Part shown: piece after piece, positions 1 to 7,717 of the stretch
Position numbering within the stretch: position 1 is the stretch's first letter
Layout: each line of letters starts with the position of its first letter
NCBI GenBank assembly: GCA_007132635.1
Contig: SLOG01000427.1
Location: 1 to 12,449 of the forward strand
Length of the DNA: 12,449 nt
Reading direction: 5' to 3'
Source: Limnochordia bacterium
Lineage (GTDB): Bacteria > Bacillota > Limnochordia > Darwinibacteriales > SLO01
Made by a program: the position numbers and the translations under genes
Notes under the pieces: generated by a model
What the model saw: the letters and a program-made list of their open reading frames with translations, nothing else
What the model was told of the DNA's origin: nothing
The model's database searches: none

Positions 1-217
1 CTACACAAAAGCCCCAGGTAAGGATCCCGATATGGATTCGCCTTTTGTGCTGAAGCGAGGCAGTACCGTCTTGGATCTCGCCGAGCAAATCCACAAAGAA
101 GTGGCTGAGAACCTGAAGGGAGCCAAGCTCTGGGGGACCTCTGCCAAGTTTGACGGCCAGAATGCTGCCCTTGAACACCTCTTGGAAGATGAAGATATCG
201 TAGAACTCAAGGCATAA
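1..217 (+). CDS. C-terminal TGS domain of a DRG/Obg-type GTPase (5' truncated)
   Basis: The frame is open from the left edge and ends at TAA 215-217, giving about 71 residues of a protein whose start and G domain lie outside the window. The visible part begins YTKAPGKDPD, continues with PFVLKRGSTVLDLAEQIHK and ends with LEDEDIVELKA. This is the beta-grasp TGS domain that closes DRG-family and related bacterial GTPases. In the eukaryotic and archaeal members this domain contributes to ribosome or RNA association; the bacterial proteins are poorly characterised. The WGTSAKFDGQ and LEDEDIVEL motifs favour a DRG-like protein over RelA/SpoT or ThrRS TGS domains. The G1-G5 motifs cannot be checked. 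The gene lies immediately upstream of speA, with no room for a separate promoter, so the two are probably cotranscribed. An internal ATG (32) is not taken as the start because the homology continues upstream of it. Confidence 0.85.
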   Translation, partial: YTKAPGKDPDMDSPFVLKRGSTVLDLAEQIHKEVAENLKGAKLWGTSAKFDGQNAALEHLLEDEDIVELKA

Positions 218-218
218 T

Positions 219-230
219 GAGGTGAAAGGA
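219..230 (+). promoter_or_regulatory. Ribosome binding site deciding the speA start
   Basis: GAGGTG at 219-224 lies six bases ahead of TTG 231, an ideal Shine-Dalgarno distance. The alternative in-frame GTG at 222 lies inside this same motif and has only a weak AAGG upstream of it. The TTG start also gives an N-terminus close in length to Bacillus SpeA, where a short lead precedes the HETPL-type segment. Confidence 0.6.
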
Positions 231-1694
231 TTGCACAACAAGCATGAAGCGACACCGCTGCTGCAGGGACTTTTGGCCCATGCGCAGCGGCATCCGCGGC
301 AGTTTCACATCCCCGGGCACAAAGTGGGACGCGGGATGGACGGGGAGTTCCGTTCGTTTTTGGGGCCCAACGCTTTGTCGATCGATCTCATCAACATTGG
401 ACCACTTGACGATCTGCATAACCCGAAGACCATTATTAAGCAGGCTCAAGCACTAGCCGCTGACGCGTTCGGCGCCGATAATACCTTCCTTTCTGTCCAG
501 GGTACCAGTACGGCGATTATCGGCATGATTATGGCCGTCTGCCAACCGGGGGATACAATCATCGTGCCTCGCAACATCCATCGGTCAATCCTGTCGGCCT
601 TGATTTTCGCCGGCGCCAAGCCCGTCTTTCTTCATCCAGTCATGGACAAGGTGATTGGAGTTGCGCACGGGATCACGACGGCACAGGTTGAAGAGGCCTT
701 GGAGCGTCACCCAAAAGCACGAGCAATCGTTGTCATCAACCCGACGTACTTTGGCATGGCAGCAAATCTGGCAGGAATCGTGGCAGCAGCTCACCAGCGA
801 GGCGTCCCAGTCTTGGTGGACGAAGCCCATGGGGTGCATATCCATTTCCATGAAGAATTACCGCTTTCAGCCATGCAGGCGGGGGCAGACTTGGCCGCCA
901 CCAGTGTTCACAAGATGGGGGGGTCGCTTACCCAGAGCTCAGTTTTGAATCAAAGGGGCCACCTTGTGTCCATACGGCATGTCCAGAACGTGATGAACAT
1001 GCTGATGACTACCAGTACATCGTATATTCTGCTGGCTTCGCTGGATGCGGCCCGGCGGCGCTTGGCTCTCCATGGGCGCGAGATCGTTTCGGGGGCCATG
1101 GCTGCAGCCGAGCAAGCGCGGACGGAGATCAACACTATTCCTGGTTTATACTGTGTTGGCAATGAGATACTGAATAACCCGGGTGTGCATGCTTATGATC
1201 CTACGAAGCTGGTTGTTCATGTCAAAGAATTGGGTGTCACTGGATACGATGTGGAAGTTTGGCTGCGAGAGAATTACAGGATAGAGGTGGAGCTCAGCGA
1301 TATCTACAATATTCTCTGTTTGGTCACACACGCAGATGATGAAGAAGACTTAGCGGTTTTGGTGGGAGCTCTGCGCCGCTTGAGCAGCGAACGATTTCGT
1401 GAGGGAGCGGCTTTGTCCCCGGTAGAAGTGCAGCTGCCGGATATTCCGACATTAGCCCTTTCACCGCGCGACGCATACTATGCGGACACAGAGGAAGTGA
1501 TGCTGGCGGATGCTGTTGGCCGTGTTGTTGCGGAGTGGATCATGGTTTACCCTCCAGGCATTCCTATCGTTCTTCCAGGCGAGATTATGAGTCAAAACAA
1601 CCTAGAATACACACTGCAGAACCGGGCGGCTGGACTGCCGGTTATCGGCCTAGAGGACTCGACGATGCAGAGAATTCAAGTGATCAAAGAATAA
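231..1694 (+). CDS. speA: Arginine decarboxylase, PLP-dependent Orn/Lys/Arg decarboxylase family (SpeA type)
   Basis: The product would decarboxylate arginine to agmatine, the first step of one polyamine route, in the cytoplasm. From the TTG start it has 487 residues (490 from GTG 222), matching the compact Gram-positive SpeA form rather than the ~700-residue inducible enzymes with an N-terminal wing domain. The N-terminal signature QFHIPGHKVGRGMD is followed by ALSIDLINIGPLDDLH. The PLP fold-type I core carries VDEAHGVH (Asp about 197, His about 200) and the Schiff-base lysine in SVHKMGGS (Lys about 228). The C-terminal domain contains YDPTKLVVHVKELG, VELSDIYNILCLVT and the late VYPPGIPIVLPGE motif. 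Arginine is favoured over lysine or ornithine because of close resemblance to Bacillus subtilis SpeA; sequence alone cannot fully settle substrate. It follows the TGS-GTPase gene by about 13 bp and is closed by a strong terminator at 1703-1733, so these two genes end one transcription unit. Confidence 0.93.
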   Translation: MHNKHEATPLLQGLLAHAQRHPRQFHIPGHKVGRGMDGEFRSFLGPNALSIDLINIGPLDDLHNPKTIIKQAQALAADAFGADNTFLSVQGTSTAIIGMIMAVCQPGDTIIVPRNIHRSILSALIFAGAKPVFLHPVMDKVIGVAHGITTAQVEEALERHPKARAIVVINPTYFGMAANLAGIVAAAHQRGVPVLVDEAHGVHIHFHEELPLSAMQAGADLAATSVHKMGGSLTQSSVLNQRGHLVSIRHVQNVMNMLMTTSTSYILLASLDAARRRLALHGREIVSGAMAAAEQARTEINTIPGLYCVGNEILNNPGVHAYDPTKLVVHVKELGVTGYDVEVWLRENYRIEVELSDIYNILCLVTHADDEEDLAVLVGALRRLSSERFREGAALSPVEVQLPDIPTLALSPRDAYYADTEEVMLADAVGRVVAEWIMVYPPGIPIVLPGEIMSQNNLEYTLQNRAAGLPVIGLEDSTMQRIQVIKE

Positions 1695-1702
1695 GCGAAG
1701 GC

Positions 1703-1733
1703 AAAAGACAGCCTCAGTAAGAGGCTGTCTTTT
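1703..1733. terminator. Bidirectional rho-independent terminator between converging genes
   Basis: A perfect 13-bp inverted repeat (AAAAGACAGCCTC, loop AGTAA, then GAGGCTGTCTTTT) starts eight bases after the speA stop. It ends in TTTT on both strands. It also lies 24 bp past the stop of the minus-strand dehydrogenase, so it can end transcription from both sides. The T-runs are only four bases long, but the stem is perfect. Confidence 0.9.
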
Positions 1734-1734
1734 G

Positions 1735-1759
1735 GCGTCCGGGTTAAGCGTCCGGGTTA
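1735..1759. repeat. Short tandem duplication at the dehydrogenase stop codon
   Basis: GCGTCCGGGTTA occurs at 1735-1746 and again at 1748-1759, separated by one A, giving a 13-bp period. The second copy contains the stop codon (TTA on the plus strand, TAA on the minus) of the minus-strand dehydrogenase. The first copy would supply a further TAA sequence just downstream. It looks like a replication-slippage duplication without coding effect. Confidence 0.75.
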
Positions 1760-2770
1760 CGTGAGCTGTACCGTCTGGCCAGTTTCGGCTGACTCCAAGA
1801 CGGCCAAAGCGACTCTTAGGGCTTCTTTTCCGTGCTCTGCTGTCACTAGTGTGGGCTTATCCTCTCGGATGCAGTCAATAAAGGATTCGAGTTCATCTCG
1901 GAACATATCGTTCTTTACATAGCTGTGTGGCTCCTGTTCGCGTCCAGGCCGGTTAATCGTCAGATATCCGATGTTTGAAGCCTCTTTGTCCAGCGGATCT
2001 TTGCCAGCACCCGTAAACAGCAGGGCACCCTCGCTTCCCAGAACATCGTGAGCTGCGCTGCCGGTACTGCCCGCCTGTAGTCCCCATGACCACATCATCT
2101 GGAGGATGTCACCGGTGCTGTACTCAATGACAGCCGTACCGGTGTCCATGACTGTGCGGTCGGGCTGCAGCATTGTCCCGTGGGCGGTCACCTGCTTAAC
2201 AGATCCGAACAGGTGATGGCCGAAATCATAGTTGTGAACGGCGCCATCCATAAATGGACCTCCCCCCAGCTCGCGCTGGAAAAACCACGGGGTGGGAGCT
2301 CCTTGCGACGCCGCAACGGAGCGCCAAACCACCTTGTCACCCAAAGTCTTGCTTTGAACGATCTCTCTGAACTTAAGCCACTCGTGATCGAACCGGCGCA
2401 CGAATCCTAGCTGCAGCTTGACGCCAGCCTTGCTGCAGGCCGCCTCTATGGCTGATGCATCGGCAGCCGTCATGGCCATGGGTTTTTCGCAAAACACATG
2501 CTTGCCAGCCGCAGCGGCTTGCTCTGCCAACTCTCTATGCAGGTGCGTGGGAATACACACGCTGACGGCATCCACATCGTCTCTGGCCAAAAGCTCTTGA
2601 TAGTCTTTCATGACTTGGTCTACACCGGACTCCTTGGCCAAAACTAGTTTCTCGTCAAGAAGGTCGACTACAGCTGCGACCTCGACTTTTTCCGGGAACT
2701 GCTGATAGCTGCGTAAGTGGACTGGTCCAATCTGTCCGAAACCGACAATTCCAACGCGCACTTTTTTCAC
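1757..2770 (-). CDS. Gfo/Idh/MocA family NAD(P)-dependent sugar or polyol dehydrogenase
   Basis: This 337-residue protein, the usual length for the family, is probably a cytoplasmic NAD(P)-dependent oxidoreductase acting on a sugar, sugar acid or inositol-like polyol. The N-terminal Rossmann fold starts VRVGIVGFGQIG (GxGxxG at about 10-15). CIPTHLH and the family signature CEKPMAM (Lys96) follow. The C-terminal alpha/beta domain carries GGGPFMDGAVHNYDFGHHLFG-type sequence, with the DxxxH pair at Asp175 and His179 that, with Lys96, corresponds to the catalytic triad known from inositol dehydrogenases. The exact substrate cannot be read from sequence. The start is GTG (2768-2770), preceded by GAGGAG eight bases upstream. 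It lies 195 bp downstream of the GH2 gene on the same strand, suggesting a role in processing a sugar released there, though its own promoter is possible. The gene converges on speA. Confidence 0.9.
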   Translation of the reverse strand: MKKVRVGIVGFGQIGPVHLRSYQQFPEKVEVAAVVDLLDEKLVLAKESGVDQVMKDYQELLARDDVDAVSVCIPTHLHRELAEQAAAAGKHVFCEKPMAMTAADASAIEAACSKAGVKLQLGFVRRFDHEWLKFREIVQSKTLGDKVVWRSVAASQGAPTPWFFQRELGGGPFMDGAVHNYDFGHHLFGSVKQVTAHGTMLQPDRTVMDTGTAVIEYSTGDILQMMWSWGLQAGSTGSAAHDVLGSEGALLFTGAGKDPLDKEASNIGYLTINRPGREQEPHSYVKNDMFRDELESFIDCIREDKPTLVTAEHGKEALRVALAVLESAETGQTVQLT

Positions 2771-2965
2771 AGGTATCTCTCCTCGTCAATTCGGTCTTGA
2801 TGTCCATACTACGGCACCTGGCTGGATGGTTCCTGTCTAGGAAGGCGTTGATTTTTCCGTTTTATTTCGGACGAGGCATCACACCACGCCGTTTTCATGG
2901 CATTTTAGGTAAACGTCGTGAACGGGCACTCGTCGAAATCGCGAAAACCAACTGCCGTCTGGAGC
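2771..2965. other. Intergenic region upstream of the dehydrogenase gene
   Basis: This 195-bp gap separates two genes on the minus strand. I see the dehydrogenase ribosome binding site at the left end. A minus-strand TAAAAT near 2904-2909 could be a -10 element, but no good -35 sits at the right distance. No hairpin followed by a T-run was found after the GH2 stop, so readthrough into the dehydrogenase is possible. Short open frames on the plus strand here resemble no protein I recognise. Confidence 0.4.
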
Positions 2966-5539
2966 CTAATTTTTTCTGCCAGACAAACGTTTCGCGTAAT
3001 TGAGCGCAGTGACAAGCCATTCCTTGTCACTGCCGGCAGAGGCATAGATCTCTGCCTCTTGGCCGGGAAACACAACAGATGCACTATTGGTAACGAGTAT
3101 GTCAGAACGGCCTGTGGTTGGCATGATTTCTGTCATTATGGCGGCGGCTGGACCCGTGTTGCTTACCTTGAATTGCGTGCCATTCGTGTGAGGGCAGCTC
3201 GCAACCCTCAGCTCGGGTCTGGGTAGGCGTCGTAATCCCTGCATGACGTGTTCATCGTCCTGACCAAAAATGTACACATCGCGGAGTGTTCCCTCGTCGG
3301 CCTCAAGGGAAACCTCAACAAAGACGAGGCCTTCTTCTTGGATCGGAAGCTGGAGATCCAAAAAGCCAATCTCTTGACTGGGGGCTTTCTCTGTTTTTAG
3401 CTGCAGAGGCTGCTTATGAAGGACGTTGCCTCGCAGGTCGCGTACCCAAACTGCAGCTGTTGCCGCTTCGGGGAGCTCATACCCCTCGTCTTGATGCTGC
3501 CAGATGACCAGTCTATGGGCCGCATTGGGCGCGAGATACAGATTGCTGTGCTGCAGCGACAGCTTAAGCGGAGCCCATGATCTTTGGAGATAGGAGTAGG
3601 CCGGTTTGGGGGAGCCGTCGTATTCGATCACGGAATTGTTGGCTGTCGTCCAATAGCAGTCGTGTCCCATCCAAATGGTCACCAAACCGCAGGTATAGGC
3701 TCGTCTTCGACACGCTTCCACCACGTAGCGGTAGCCTTCACCCTGCAGCCAGCGAGACAGCTGCAGGTAATCACGTAGTTGGGTGGTGTCTGACTCATCC
3801 CATGGGCCGAACAGCTCTTCCATCGAGTCCGCGTTGATCCACCATGAACCGTGGTGCAGCCACAGCCTGCTGGACGCGTCGGCCGGCCAAGGAGAGAATC
3901 CGCCATGGTTGGCCTCCATGAGTCTAAGGCTGGTGGAGCCAGGGACCCCTACTTCACTGCGCCACAGAGAATCGTCGCCGTTGTAGTACTCGTAGTGAGC
4001 CCTCGGGCCTAAGTATGCCCATGGCCCATGAACGTCGTGGTGCAGGCCCTTGCCATAGTCTTCTTCCTTGGCGAATGCCCGCGGGCCATGTCCCGATGTT
4101 GGGATGAACTTCTTGTGGGGATCCCAGCGATTACAGATACGGGAAAACTCTGCTATCAGGGGGTGGTCAACATCAATGGGTTTTTCGCGGCCCTCACGCT
4201 CGCCGTCTAGGCCTACAGCTAGTTCATTGCCTCCGCACCAGACAAGATGGCTTGGATGGTGCGCGCGGCTCTGTACGAAGTGCTCAGCGATCTGAGTCAG
4301 CTCGTGCATGGACTGATCATCGTCCGGTGGGTAGTCGGAGAGCCCGCTGCTGGAAAGAGGCATCTCCTGCCACACAAAGATGCCCATCTGATCGCACAAT
4401 TCGTAGAACGCCTGCTTTTCCAGGATGGCTCCTCCCCACACGCGCAGGATGTTAGCGTGTGCCGCTTGGTATTGGCAGAGCCGTTTTTCGTAGTCTTCAA
4501 GCTGCACGCCGCCGAAGTACGGGCTCAAAGGTACCCAATTGGCGCCGCGCAGAAAGACCTTTTTGCCATTGATCTGCAGAAGTGAGGGCCGAGCTCCATA
4601 GGGGGCACCAGGGTTCTCGAGCCACTGGGCATCGCGGAAGCCGATTTGAAACGAACGCTCGTCTAGTTGGCGGCCGTGGGCATCCTTGACGACTGTCCTG
4701 AATTCATAGAGGTTCTGGTCGCCTAGGCCGTTCGGATACCATGGGTCGACTGACGGTAGGTCGATGAATTCCTGACCGTTTCCGTCGGTGGTTTCGAACT
4801 CACCCTCAGCAGAACACACAGTTTTCTGCCGATCCAGCAGGATCCACGAGATGTAGAGTGTCTCGGCGGGAGGCTCGTTGAATGCGTACTGGATGCGGAT
4901 CTTGCCGTTGTTGGGCAGCGTGAGCGAGGGGTTGACCACCATGGTGCGGAGCCAGTTGTGGTCGCGGGCACTTATGCTGACATTGCCCCATATGCCTATG
5001 GTCACAGTTCTGGCGACCCAGTCCCAAATGTAGTTGAAGCGCGGTTTGAACTCGGTGATCTGCCACGTGTATCCCAGCTGTCCGTTAATCGCCGGCGGCG
5101 GATCGAAAATAACATACAGCCTCTGTGTTTCGCCGGGGCGCATGACATCTGTGATTTCATATTGGTGCGGTATATGTGTGCCGCGAAACGTGCCGAGTTC
5201 GCAGTCGTCAAGAAGAACGCGTCCGGAATAGTCTAATCCCTCGAAGTTGACGAAAACCCTCTGTCCATTGAAAGATTTCGGGATTGTGATCTCTTTGGTA
5301 TACAACCACTCCCAATGCTCGACCCATTCGGCTTGCCGAGAGTTGAGTCCTACATTGATATCTGGGAGATCACCGCTAGCCTGCAGATCGAGCTGCACGC
5401 ATCCGGGCACAGAGGCTCGAACGGGGGGCATAAGAGGTCGCAGATGTTCGTTGAGCTCCCGGCTCTTGACCAAGCGTGAACTATTAGGCCACAGTCCGGT
5501 CAGCCTCCAATCGGTTCCGTTTAATGACATGGTTTTCAA
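2966..5539 (-). CDS. GH2 beta-mannosidase-like exo-glycosidase
   Basis: The 857-residue product matches GH2 beta-mannosidases in length and layout: an N-terminal jelly-roll sugar-binding domain (about 1-195, with VPGCVQLDL and the NFEGLDYSGRVLLDD stretch), an Ig-like domain (about 195-305), a TIM barrel (about 305-655) and C-terminal beta domains. The conserved WVARTVTIGIWG region and RGANWVPL at the barrel entry fit mannosidases. The acid/base is Glu439 in WCGGNEL and the nucleophile Glu529 in WRSEVGVPG. Their 90-residue separation is typical of GH2 mannosidases. It should remove non-reducing-end beta-mannose from oligosaccharides; an aryl-mannoside or glycan substrate is possible. There is no signal peptide, so it acts in the cytoplasm. 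The start is TTG, chosen because GAGGTG ends five bases before it; ATG 5530 lies 14 bases from that motif. It follows the solute-binding protein gene, from which a hairpin separates it. Confidence 0.9.
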   Translation of the reverse strand: MKTMSLNGTDWRLTGLWPNSSRLVKSRELNEHLRPLMPPVRASVPGCVQLDLQASGDLPDINVGLNSRQAEWVEHWEWLYTKEITIPKSFNGQRVFVNFEGLDYSGRVLLDDCELGTFRGTHIPHQYEITDVMRPGETQRLYVIFDPPPAINGQLGYTWQITEFKPRFNYIWDWVARTVTIGIWGNVSISARDHNWLRTMVVNPSLTLPNNGKIRIQYAFNEPPAETLYISWILLDRQKTVCSAEGEFETTDGNGQEFIDLPSVDPWYPNGLGDQNLYEFRTVVKDAHGRQLDERSFQIGFRDAQWLENPGAPYGARPSLLQINGKKVFLRGANWVPLSPYFGGVQLEDYEKRLCQYQAAHANILRVWGGAILEKQAFYELCDQMGIFVWQEMPLSSSGLSDYPPDDDQSMHELTQIAEHFVQSRAHHPSHLVWCGGNELAVGLDGEREGREKPIDVDHPLIAEFSRICNRWDPHKKFIPTSGHGPRAFAKEEDYGKGLHHDVHGPWAYLGPRAHYEYYNGDDSLWRSEVGVPGSTSLRLMEANHGGFSPWPADASSRLWLHHGSWWINADSMEELFGPWDESDTTQLRDYLQLSRWLQGEGYRYVVEACRRRAYTCGLVTIWMGHDCYWTTANNSVIEYDGSPKPAYSYLQRSWAPLKLSLQHSNLYLAPNAAHRLVIWQHQDEGYELPEAATAAVWVRDLRGNVLHKQPLQLKTEKAPSQEIGFLDLQLPIQEEGLVFVEVSLEADEGTLRDVYIFGQDDEHVMQGLRRLPRPELRVASCPHTNGTQFKVSNTGPAAAIMTEIMPTTGRSDILVTNSASVVFPGQEAEIYASAGSDKEWLVTALNYAKRLSGRKN

Positions 5540-5550
5540 GTTATCACCTC
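5540..5550 (-). promoter_or_regulatory. Ribosome binding site fixing the TTG start of the GH2 gene
   Basis: On the minus strand GAGGTG (5545-5550) is followed by ATAAC and then TTG at 5539. Spacing to the first ATG (5530) would be 14 bases, which is too long. This supports translation from TTG, adding three residues before the ATG. Confidence 0.65.
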
Positions 5551-5561
5551 AGTGTAGCATT

Positions 5562-5592
5562 AAAAAAGAAGCGGCGGACTTCTGCCCGCCGC
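5562..5592 (-). terminator. Intercistronic rho-independent terminator after the solute-binding protein gene
   Basis: On the minus strand GCGGCGG, an eight-base loop and CCGCCGC are followed by TTCTTTTTT. The element starts 17 bases after the stop of the solute-binding protein gene. Only about 22 bases separate its T-run from the GH2 start, too few for a normal promoter plus ribosome binding site. The GH2 gene is therefore probably transcribed by partial readthrough, keeping the binding protein more abundant than the enzyme. Confidence 0.85.
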
Positions 5593-5609
5593 CCTAACGT
5601 TTGCCTCTC

Positions 5610-7490
5610 CTAATCGATATAGAAGAACTGTTCTGCCGGAAGCAGGAATTCGTGCACAGATCCGCTTACCGGAACGTTGGCTAACTCGTTGGACACTATA
5701 ACTGGATTGCCGAACTCTTCAAAGAGAATAAAGAAAGGGATACTCTCGTAGTAGAATTCGAACAGTTCATCGATGAGCACTTGGTCTTCGGGTGAGTGGG
5801 TGACTAGACCCATGCGCTCAGACTGCAGTTCGAACAGACGTTTGAACTCTTCCGGCGGTTCTTCACCGGATTCGCCGCCTGTGTTGTGCCACGTGAACCA
5901 TTCCGGCGCCCAACTATCATGCGGGATATAGTCGTTGCCCGGTTGATCGCGCCACACGGTGGGAGAACTGGTCCACAGAATCGGTGCCATGAGCTCGTTG
6001 GCTCCACGCTTCGAACCCCATAGTTCGGCACTGATCTGGCGCATAGAAATGTCAATATCGATCTCCTGCAAATGCTCGACTACTAACTCCGCCAGAGGAA
6101 CCATCTCGGCCGAGTGGGTTGCGACTTCCAGGTAAATCTCAAAAGGTTCGCCGTTTGGAGCGAGACGATATCCGTCGCTGTCGCGAGCGTCCATGCCGAT
6201 TTCGTCCAAAATGGCGGCCGCCTGCTCCGGGTCATAGATTTCCGGTACCGTCTCGAGCGGCGGGGCAAAGCCATAGATCACTGTATCTACCATCTCTTCC
6301 CGGTCAAGAGCCATGTTGATCGCTGCGCGGAAGCGCGGGTTTCTGACGACAGACTGCCACGTAGGATCATCATAGGTTAGGTTGAAGAATAGACTGCGGT
6401 TACCTGGATCATCCGAAATGCGGACATCAAAACCGCCTCGTTCGCGGTTCTCCTGGTACATAGGCATAGACGGCAAGCCGGCATAGTAGAAGAAATCGAC
6501 CTCGCCGACTAGGGCCTGCATCTCCATGGCGTCGAAAGTCGATACTTCCTGGGACACCAGCTCATCAATATACGGAAGTTGTTGGCCTTCGGTATCTACT
6601 TTGAAGTAGTAGGGGTTGCGTGCAAAAGTCATGACCCCAGCCGGGCCTTCCACCTGTTTCCAGGCGTACAGTACCGGAAAGCCTGTGGACTTGGGCTGTG
6701 TCAACTCCCAATTGGTCACATCGCGGAGTGTGAACAGCTGGTACCACTCGTCATCCAGCTCTTCCTCTGCGAGCTCGTCGGCCATAGCATCGAGACTGGT
6801 AAAGTCGATGTGGTAATCTTTCAGAACATGACTGGGCTTGAGTAGCTCGGTATAACCACTCCAGCCTGTGACTGCCAGCATGGAAAGAAAGGCTCCATAG
6901 GGTTCGTCGAATGTGATGCGGAAGGTATACTCGTCAAGAATCTCTAGAGTCATGGGCTCGCCATCTGGGCGTCCCCCTGCCCGGTATTTCGCTGGGAAGA
7001 AGGGTGTTAGGTTTTCATTCAACAGGACATGCTCGTACGTGAACCTGATGTCTTCCGTCGTGACGGGTACACCGTCAGACCAGCGGAGGCCTTCGCGCAT
7101 GTAAAACGTGAACTCAGTATTATCCTCGCTGACCTCGAAATCTTTGAGTACGTTGCCTTGGATGTCTACGGTCGACGTACCAGGGGCCCGTACCAAAGGT
7201 TCATTGGAAAACAGAAATATGGTTGAACTCCAACCCGGTGTGTTGTGTGCCATCGGCAGTGCACCGCCGTAGCGACCCGGCTGCCAATCGGGCAGGCTTT
7301 CGTCTCTGGCCAGAGTTCCTTGAGCGACAACAAAAGGTTCGGCTGGTAGACGCTCATCCAACGGTGGTAATTCACCGGCGGCCACACGCTCGGAAAACAT
7401 GGGTGCCTCGCTGTATTGGGCTGATGCACCAGCACTGATGACGAACAGGCACAGAATACTCAGCAACAGCAGGGTGTGTTTGATTTTCAT
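5610..7490 (-). CDS. Extracellular solute-binding protein, family 5 (Opp/Dpp type), probable oligosaccharide binder
   Basis: This 626-residue secreted protein is a Cluster C (SBP_bac_5) substrate-binding component of an ABC importer. Residues 1-24 form a signal peptide: a basic start (MKIKH), a leucine-rich core and the signal peptidase I site ASA before Gln25. The single Cys14 sits in SILC and does not form a lipobox, so this is not an obvious lipoprotein. The mature domain shows family features: PLVRAPG early, LKDFEVSEDNTEFTFYMREGLRWSDGVPVTTEDIRFTYEHV-type sequence around 114-155, FARNPYYF, and RFRAAINMALDREEM near 390. Although annotated broadly as peptide binders, members of this family in Thermotoga bind beta-mannosides and other oligosaccharides. 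The neighbouring GH2 and GH42 genes favour a sugar ligand here. No permease or ATPase gene is in the window. AGGAGG ends six bases before the ATG. Confidence 0.9.
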   Translation of the reverse strand: MKIKHTLLLLSILCLFVISAGASAQYSEAPMFSERVAAGELPPLDERLPAEPFVVAQGTLARDESLPDWQPGRYGGALPMAHNTPGWSSTIFLFSNEPLVRAPGTSTVDIQGNVLKDFEVSEDNTEFTFYMREGLRWSDGVPVTTEDIRFTYEHVLLNENLTPFFPAKYRAGGRPDGEPMTLEILDEYTFRITFDEPYGAFLSMLAVTGWSGYTELLKPSHVLKDYHIDFTSLDAMADELAEEELDDEWYQLFTLRDVTNWELTQPKSTGFPVLYAWKQVEGPAGVMTFARNPYYFKVDTEGQQLPYIDELVSQEVSTFDAMEMQALVGEVDFFYYAGLPSMPMYQENRERGGFDVRISDDPGNRSLFFNLTYDDPTWQSVVRNPRFRAAINMALDREEMVDTVIYGFAPPLETVPEIYDPEQAAAILDEIGMDARDSDGYRLAPNGEPFEIYLEVATHSAEMVPLAELVVEHLQEIDIDISMRQISAELWGSKRGANELMAPILWTSSPTVWRDQPGNDYIPHDSWAPEWFTWHNTGGESGEEPPEEFKRLFELQSERMGLVTHSPEDQVLIDELFEFYYESIPFFILFEEFGNPVIVSNELANVPVSGSVHEFLLPAEQFFYID

Positions 7491-7562
7491 TGTTAACCTC
7501 CTAAATTCGGACTCTTGTCAGCATGCACCAGACTGTTTTCTGACGACCACCTCCTTGCAGCG

Positions 7563-7584
7563 TTGTTGCATCGATCTGCAACAA
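7563..7584. promoter_or_regulatory. Candidate operator: 8-bp palindrome in the binding-protein leader
   Basis: TTGTTGCA (7563-7570) and TGCAACAA (7577-7584) are perfect inverted arms around a six-base spacer. The centre lies about 83 bp upstream of the binding-protein start codon. Size and symmetry suit a dimeric LacI-family repressor, and the adjacent gene encodes one. The link is inferred from position and symmetry only. Confidence 0.55.
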
Positions 7585-7670
7585 AAAGCACCAGAAGAGA
7601 CGATGGAACCGATCCAGGGTACATCTACATTTTTCGCTTCTGTAGGAAGAAGTCCTCCCTGTGTCTAAAT

Positions 7671-7717
7671 GTTTCTGCAAAAAAAGCGGCAGAGTTTGGC
7701 AACAATGTTGCAGAAAC
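7671..7717. promoter_or_regulatory. Nested inverted repeats: operator pair or regulator terminator
   Basis: GTTTCTGCAA (7671-7680) and TTGCAGAAAC (7708-7717) are perfect 10-bp inverted arms. A smaller palindrome, GCAACA-A-TGTTGC (7699-7711), partly overlaps the right arm. On the minus strand the small palindrome, extended by GTTT/AAAC, could fold into a stem followed eight bases later by seven T residues, about 57 bases after the LacI-family stop codon. The segment could therefore be an operator pair, a terminator for the regulator, or both. Confidence 0.45.

Noticed and set aside
2797..3226. Small plus-strand open frames around the 3' end of the GH2 gene
   Set aside because: No ribosome binding sites or domain signatures; most of the sequence is antisense to GH2 coding sequence.
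7425..7490. Possible lipoprotein signal at Cys14 of the solute-binding protein
   Set aside because: The residues before Cys are SIL, not a lipobox, and Cys lies within the hydrophobic core. ASA before Gln25 is a good signal peptidase I site.
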